Shown here in pieces: positions 62,501 to 64,000 of a DNA stretch of 64,000 nucleotides. Position 1 is the first letter of the stretch, and the number at the start of each line of letters is the position of its first letter. The notes under the pieces were generated by a model, which saw nothing but the letters and a program-made list of their open reading frames with translations, made no database searches and was not told where the DNA came from. Both the position numbers and the translations under genes were made by a program. The DNA comes from Embiotoca jacksoni. Lineage: Eukaryota; Chordata; Actinopteri; Embiotocidae. The stretch spans positions 4,498,001-4,562,000 of the forward strand of contig JAKOON010000023.1 of NCBI GenBank assembly GCA_022577435.1, given 5' to 3'.

Positions 62501-63976
62501 TTGGGTAATAGTGTTTAGTATTGATTGGTGCTGTTCCACTTCCCATTTGTCAGCCATGCACTGTTGGGTTCTCTTCTTTATTGTCTTCTTCAGACCTGTT
62601 CAAGTATTCAAGTATATCAAGTAAATTTCACCTCTCTGACCTTGACTGAGAGAAAAGTCTGACAGTTTGTTGCCATAGTGACAGTCATTATTCTTAGCAA
62701 AACTGAGTGAGGGTTAATTTGTACTCGGTGGTAGGGTTCAGAGGAGGTTAAACACCGCTGTACGTGTGTCTGTTAGGAGGCACAGTGGATGGCAGGGGCC
62801 TCGGTTTGGGATCAGGGCCAAATGTGGGGTAAATGTGAAGGGATTTGGGGCAGGTGCTGGAAGGTTCAGTGAGACACAAGTTTGACAGTAATGATTAGGG
62901 CAGAGGCCTCCTGTTGGAAATGTGCCAAAGGTCTTTTTCCACTTCCTCACTTGCTGGCTGTCTGGTAGAAATTGAAGTGTACTTCTCAAATAATTAATTC
63001 CCTCTAATTATCAAAAAATGTTTGCTTCGTTTTTACAATTGACAGATCTTCTCAAAGTTGCTAACAGGATGCATGAAATAAATTACCAATCATACAGGCT
63101 GTGTTTGAAGTAGCAGCTTGCAACCATATGAACAAAACCAAAGAATGACCCTGCCTTTTATAGAACTGGATTTGCAGTGCTCTTCCTGTCATGTGGTCTG
63201 GACAGTGAAGAAGGTATACACACTTGAAGTGGGAATGAGTGAAAGGTTCTTTACGTCAAAACCTTTAAATGTTTGTCTGCTGTGGAAAAAAATGAGGAGA
63301 AACGCACTTTTGTGAACATTGGAGCTTGCTTCTGCCCGTTTTAGTTTCTAAGGTGGGTGGTTGTCATTGTTTCGTCTGATTTGTTTCTTGCTTCCGCAGG
63401 GTCGGGGCTCAGGCTTCCCGGGGAGGAGGAGGCCGAGAGGGGCTGGCCTGTCAGGTAGAGCTGGACGCGGCAGGGCCAGAGGGAAGAATGGAGTGTGCCC
63501 CAGCTTCAACCCTGGGGTATGTGCTATCAGCCGAACGACATCTCAATGTCTTTGTCAAGTATTGCACGACATGCAAATCAGTGTTTGTTTTCCCTCCAGT
63601 ATTGATAATGTATTGTTAGCAGTGTTAATGTTAATGCTAGCTTCATTTTATGCTAAAGGTTGTGTTTTTCCCGAGGGCCACTTCCGCAATAACAATTAAT
63701 TACTCTGCACTTAGTAAGAGCTAACATTAGCTAATCCACTTCAGTATCATCGTATCCAAGCTAGTCAAACTCTTATCACAAAAGGATGGATCTTTATCAT
63801 GAAAAATCACTATATGACCTATGTTATTTTTAGTATTTGTTTAATTTGTGTGTTTTTCTCCCGATGTGCAGTTCACCACAGTGGAAGCACCTTACCCAAT
63901 CAAGGAGGAGGAGGAGAATGCAATGCACAACACAGTGGTCATATTCTCCAGCAATGACAGTTTCACACTAAAACAG
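39210..63976 (+). CDS. kmt2c: kmt2c (MLL3) histone H3-K4 methyltransferase, N-terminal 992 codons (partial, continues off right edge)
   Basis: Joined coding exons: 39210-39397, 44596-44684, 46361-46508, 47477-47683, 49071-49180, 49353-49462, 50070-50232, 50390-50561, 52066-52180, 55817-55992, 56182-56534, 59544-59621, 59926-60647, 62110-62232, 63400-63516, 63872-63976. All borders are GT-AG and all phases agree. Seen: AT-hook RPRGRPRK (residues 36-43), pre-PHD CAFCYC (146-151), PHD1 (286-331), PHD2 (345-389), PHD3 (392-436), PHD4 (470-520), GRPR motif (871-874), an Arg/Gly-rich stretch (919-950) and MHNTVVIFSS near the end. Known of the family: KMT2C is a nuclear COMPASS-like enzyme that monomethylates H3K4 at enhancers, and its N-terminal PHD cluster binds chromatin and partner proteins. 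The N-terminal AT-hook and the motif PKIGMGKPAITKRKFSPGRP mark KMT2C rather than KMT2D. The SET domain is not in the window. Teleosts may have two copies; which one this is cannot be decided here. Confidence 0.97.
41242..41359. repeat. Compound poly-T/(CT)n/(GT)n tract in kmt2c intron 2
   Basis: Interrupted poly-T (41242-41266), (CT)n to about 41318, then (GT)n from 41328 to 41359 and eight G. Strong pyrimidine bias on the plus strand over the first 75 bp. Confidence 0.92.
41506..41548. repeat. (GT)n running into (AC)4 in kmt2c intron 2
   Basis: A GT run with one TT interruption is followed directly by ACACACAC, so the right part can pair with the GT run as a hairpin. Confidence 0.9.
42152..42464. 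mobile_element. MITE-like inverted-repeat element in kmt2c intron 2
   Basis: The left end TAGGGCTACAGCTAACAGTT ... ATTATTGACTCA and the right end GACTAATCAATTTATTGACT AATCCTTTCAGCTC are imperfect inverted repeats. Inside are TCTATAAAATGTCATTAAAT and AGAAACTGAAAACTGGAAAT. This matches the abundant fish family starting 'tagggctgcaactaacgattat'. No coding capacity. Confidence 0.7.
44596..44684 (+). CDS. kmt2c: kmt2c coding exon 2: basic-to-acidic linker
   Basis: Acceptor CACTCTAG, donor ACAG|GTGAGA. It encodes residues 63-92, including GRTRGRVVVDEEDSMDG, which aligns with the mammalian KMT2C segment ending in EDEDSMDG. The sequence then becomes acidic and Thr-rich. The exon is 89 nt: it enters by finishing a codon with one base and leaves one base over. 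Confidence 0.93.
44685..46360 (+). other. kmt2c intron 3 (1.7 kb)
   Basis: AT-rich non-coding sequence with a T-rich stretch near 45857-45880. Nothing else recognised. Confidence 0.8.
46361..46508 (+). CDS. kmt2c: kmt2c coding exon 3: acidic/Pro-Ser-rich linker
   Basis: Acceptor GACCATCAG. It encodes about residues 93-141, a low-complexity run rich in Glu, Val, Pro and Ser (for example EVVTNEVPEEDKPSSP). This lies between the AT-hook and the zinc fingers, where KMT2C family members are poorly conserved. The proposed donor CCAG|GTTACG is weak, but it gives the right phase for the next, strongly conserved exon. Confidence 0.85.
46509..47476 (+). other. kmt2c intron 4 (1.0 kb)
   Basis: Non-coding. 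A run of 14 C at 47440-47453 lies just before the acceptor (TTTGTTTCAG, exon at 47477). Nothing else recognised. Confidence 0.75.
47440..47453. repeat. Poly-C run (14 bp) next to a kmt2c acceptor
   Basis: It lies 23 nt before exon 47477-47683, just upstream of the pyrimidine tract ATTTTCTTTGTTTCAG. Confidence 0.9.
47477..47683 (+). CDS. kmt2c: kmt2c coding exon 4: first half of the extended PHD (pre-PHD zinc ligands)
   Basis: It encodes about residues 142-210. RLCAFCYCGGRSLLGQGDL matches the family pattern LCAFCYCG...LGQGDL that starts the extended PHD finger; Cys146 and Cys149 are the likely first zinc pair. The remainder is polar (Ser, Thr, Lys, Gln) and carries no domain. Acceptor GTTTCAG, donor AAA|GTAAGT. 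A shifted frame is open here too, but it lacks the Cys pattern. Confidence 0.95.
47684..49070 (+). other. kmt2c intron 5 (1.4 kb)
   Basis: Non-coding, with a TCC/CTC-rich pyrimidine tract at 48777-48836. Nothing else recognised. Confidence 0.8.
48777..48836. repeat. TCC/CTC-rich pyrimidine tract in kmt2c intron 5
   Basis: About 60 bases almost entirely C/T with repeated CTCCTC units. Confidence 0.85.
49071..49180 (+). CDS. kmt2c: kmt2c coding exon 5: linker inside the split extended PHD
   Basis: It encodes about residues 211-247. An acidic stretch (ESCEEEPDPASR) is followed by FWDELSHVGLP, which aligns with the mammalian WDELSLVGLP. Its conservation in an otherwise variable linker suggests a structural or binding role (inference). 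Acceptor TTGTTCCAG, donor TCAG|GTAAGA. Confidence 0.93.
49353..49462 (+). CDS. kmt2c: kmt2c coding exon 6: second half of pre-PHD
   Basis: It encodes residues 248-284. CWAHQSCALWSDGV matches the conserved CWAHxxC that completes the pre-PHD zinc site (His253, Cys256 with the earlier Cys pair). The exon ends with LLNVDRAIDSGSTK, the usual lead into PHD1. Acceptor CATTTCAG, donor AAAG|GTGAGT, phase 0 out. The preceding intron is only 172 bp. Confidence 0.96.
49463..50069 (+). other. kmt2c intron 7 (607 bp)
   Basis: Non-coding. No repeat or RNA gene recognised. Confidence 0.8.
50070..50232 (+). CDS. kmt2c: kmt2c coding exon 7: PHD1 of the extended PHD finger
   Basis: It encodes residues 285-338. 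Likely zinc ligands in order: Cys286, Cys289, Cys299, Cys303, His308, Cys311, Cys328, His331 (HCAYCKRLGASIKCC, LYHYPCAGAAG, LLCPEH). This is the C4HC2H arrangement of extended PHD fingers shared by KMT2 proteins. Acceptor TTTCTGCAG, donor AAAA|GTAAGT. Confidence 0.96.
50390..50561 (+). CDS. kmt2c: kmt2c coding exon 8: PHD2
   Basis: It encodes about residues 339-395. The C4HC3 ligands are Cys345, Cys348, Cys360, Cys363, His368, Cys371, Cys386 and Cys389 (NCALCDSPGDLLDQLFC, HYHGMCLD, WQCPEC). The exon goes on into the first zinc pair of PHD3 (VCQTC, 392-395). It is nearly identical to the mammalian KMT2C segment. Acceptor GCCCATAG, donor GCAA|GTGAGT. The preceding intron is 157 bp. Confidence 0.97.
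50562..52065 (+). other. kmt2c intron 9 (1.5 kb)
   Basis: Non-coding. A poly-T run lies at 50635-50655. A degraded repeat-like stretch around 51100-51215 contains variants of 'CCTGAAAA', but I cannot assign a family. Confidence 0.75.
52066..52180 (+). CDS. kmt2c: kmt2c coding exon 9: PHD3
   Basis: It encodes about residues 396-434. MLVCDMCDKGYHTFCLQP supplies Cys407, Cys410, His415 and Cys418. GWRCK supplies Cys433, and its partner Cys436 is at the start of the next exon. The first pair (Cys392, Cys395) is in the previous exon, so PHD3 is spread over three exons. Acceptor TCTGTAG, donor TAAG|GTAGGA. Confidence 0.97.
52181..55816 (+). other. kmt2c intron 10 (3.6 kb)
   Basis: Non-coding. It has an A-rich run at 52890-52910, poly-T at 53067-53105, and AT-rich spacer. 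A stretch near 54000-54160 looks repeat-derived, but I cannot name it. No exon candidate with matching phase was seen. Confidence 0.75.
53067..53105. repeat. Poly-T tract in kmt2c intron 10
   Basis: 39 bases of T interrupted by single C residues. Confidence 0.9.
55817..55992 (+). CDS. kmt2c: kmt2c coding exon 10: Cys-rich module and start of PHD4
   Basis: It encodes residues 435-492 plus two bases. NCRVCIQCGTRTSGQWHH aligns with the mammalian CRICIECGTRSSSQWHH, then LLCENC. Next come the first PHD4 ligands Cys470, Cys473, Cys488 and Cys491 (SCPMC, LLCHTCK). As I recall the mammalian protein, WHH is followed by Asn-Cys; here it is Thr-Ser (453-454), so one possible zinc ligand of the small module is absent. 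Acceptor CCCTTTAG, donor AGAG|GTAAGT. Confidence 0.95.
56182..56534 (+). CDS. kmt2c: kmt2c coding exon 11: end of PHD4 and acidic repeat linker
   Basis: It encodes about residues 493-610. RWLHLECE and DYVCSNC complete PHD4 with His496, Cys499, Cys517 and Cys520. The rest is a Glu/Pro/Gln/His-rich linker with a 13-14-residue degenerate repeat (residues 534-599). The proposed donor CCTG|GTGGGT leaves one base, which joins in frame to either the next exon or the one after. Without splicing the frame stops shortly downstream at about 56560. Confidence 0.93.
56303..56500 (+). repeat. Degenerate 13-14-residue tandem repeat within kmt2c exon 11
   Basis: The translated units start at residues 534, 547, 560, 574 and 587: MDTGPELS, MHTNSETG, KHTDLEPG, MHNDPKPE, LHSDPEPV. 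A His (Asp in the first) recurs at second position, followed by a Thr/Asn/Ser-Asp/Asn-x-Glu/Lys-Pro pattern. The period is 39-42 nt. KMT2D has Pro/Glu repeats at a comparable place; relatedness is not implied. Confidence 0.6.
56535..59543 (+). other. kmt2c intron 12 (3.0 kb)
   Basis: Non-coding. It includes a relic of a widespread teleost repeat at 57165-57350 (listed separately). A 143-codon open frame crosses this relic and shows no protein-like features, so I do not call it a gene. Confidence 0.75.
57165..57350. mobile_element. Teleost repeat relic in kmt2c intron 12
   Basis: GCAATGGGCAGCCACAGTGC, GTGTTAACCCTGATATACAT, GTCTTTGATGGTGGGAGGTA and GAGAACATGCAAACTACACA follow the order seen in a widespread fish repeat. 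It makes a spurious open frame on the plus strand. Confidence 0.65.
59544..59621 (+). CDS. kmt2c: kmt2c coding exon 12: small frame-neutral linker exon
   Basis: 78 nt, about residues 611-636, reading APAGADIVERQVTEPSVNK and onward. Acceptor CTCTCTTTTAG, donor CCAG|GTTAGT. It enters and leaves in the same phase, so skipping it would keep the frame. No domain is seen. It is less certain than its neighbours because this linker is poorly conserved in the family, but both splice sites and phases fit. Confidence 0.8.
59926..60647 (+). CDS. kmt2c: kmt2c coding exon 13: long Ser/Thr/Pro-rich linker ending in a conserved AT-hook-like motif
   Basis: 722 nt, residues 637-877. Most of it is a disordered-looking Ser/Thr/Pro/Glu linker without domains (for example TTLEEMDTTPE, SSPSHSSPLARGTSP). 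The last part, IPKIGMGKPAITKRKFSPGR and onward, is nearly identical to mammalian KMT2C and contains GRPR (871-874), a second AT-hook-like element in a basic setting. Acceptor CTCCTACAG, donor ACAG|GTAAGA, phase 0 out. Confidence 0.95.
60648..62109 (+). other. kmt2c intron 14 (1.5 kb)
   Basis: Non-coding. Poly-T at 60850-60867, otherwise unremarkable. It ends in a long pyrimidine tract (62055-62109). Confidence 0.8.
62110..62232 (+). CDS. kmt2c: kmt2c coding exon 14: Ser/Trp/Pro-rich segment
   Basis: 123 nt, residues 878-918. It starts GAWSPHSSVSSPLSWSPD and ends SGSPGWSIRV; the mammalian counterpart starts GAWSTHNTVSPPSWSPD and ends WSIKV. The spaced tryptophans (WS, SWSP, GW, GWS) are the conserved feature. 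Acceptor CTTACCTTAG, donor GTG|GTAAAT, phase 0 at both ends. Confidence 0.95.
62233..63399 (+). other. kmt2c intron 15 (1.2 kb)
   Basis: Non-coding. No repeat, RNA gene or extra exon recognised. Confidence 0.8.
63400..63516 (+). CDS. kmt2c: kmt2c coding exon 15: Arg/Gly-rich basic segment
   Basis: 117 nt, residues 919-957. GRGSGFPGRRRPRGAGLSGR and the following RGR runs match the basic element preceding the second PHD cluster in KMT2C and KMT2D. RGG/RGR-type sequences often bind nucleic acid or are arginine-methylated (inference). Acceptor TTCCGCAG, donor TGGG|GTATGT, phase 0 at both ends. Confidence 0.96.
63517..63871 (+). other. kmt2c intron 16 (355 bp)
   Basis: Non-coding. Nothing recognised. 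Confidence 0.8.
63872..63976 (+). CDS. kmt2c: kmt2c coding exon 16: acidic lead-in to the second PHD cluster
   Basis: 105 nt, residues 958-992. KEEEENAMHNTVVIFSSNDS aligns with the mammalian EENSMHNTVVLFSSSDKF, which immediately precedes the fifth PHD finger. Acceptor GATGTGCAG, donor ACAG|GTGTTT, phase 0. The gene continues past the right edge. Confidence 0.94.
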
Positions 63977-64000
63977 GTGTTTGGGTTTTTTCTTTTTTTG

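Overview
The window looks like nuclear DNA from a teleost fish. The signs are long (CA)n/(GT)n microsatellites, many relics of interspersed repeats familiar from ray-finned fish (Tc1-like, MITE and LINE/SINE-tail types), moderately AT-rich spacer, a CpG-rich promoter, and one intron-rich vertebrate gene. No bacterial, organellar or viral gene organisation is present.

The one gene I can identify with certainty is the 5' part of kmt2c (MLL3, histone H3K4 methyltransferase of the COMPASS-like complex) on the + strand. A CpG-rich promoter and non-coding exon 1 lie at about 31.6-33.4 kb, with the exon 1 donor at 32812/32813. The ATG is at 39210, and 16 coding exons run to 63976. I chained them by GT-AG borders and phase: every junction keeps frame and the total is 2,976 nt = 992 codons. 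They encode the N-terminal AT-hook, the split extended PHD finger (pre-PHD plus PHD1), PHD2, PHD3, PHD4, an acidic/Pro-rich linker, a second AT-hook-like motif, an Arg/Gly-rich basic segment, and the approach to the second PHD cluster. The catalytic SET end lies beyond the right edge, so the gene is partial here.

Positions 1 to about 31.5 kb hold no gene I can name. At 8.4-9.1 kb there is a smaller CpG-rich patch with a plausible minus-strand donor and a second putative exon. It could be the 5' end of an unidentified leftward gene. The rest is spacer with microsatellites and repeat relics: a dead Tc1-like transposon at 22.3-23.7 kb interrupted by about 0.4 kb of foreign sequence, a nested inverted-repeat element at 20.26-20.85 kb, and others.

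The kmt2c introns (157 bp to 6.4 kb) carry more repeat relics, including one repeat inserted in another at 37.6-38.1 kb with a possible 6-bp target duplication, plus homopolymers and compound microsatellites. I found no CRISPR, operon, toxin or clearly new biological system. The most interesting points concern kmt2c itself: a start codon whose context is completed by splicing, a tiny upstream ORF and hairpin in the 5' UTR, a 13-14-residue degenerate repeat array after PHD4, and a frame-neutral small exon.
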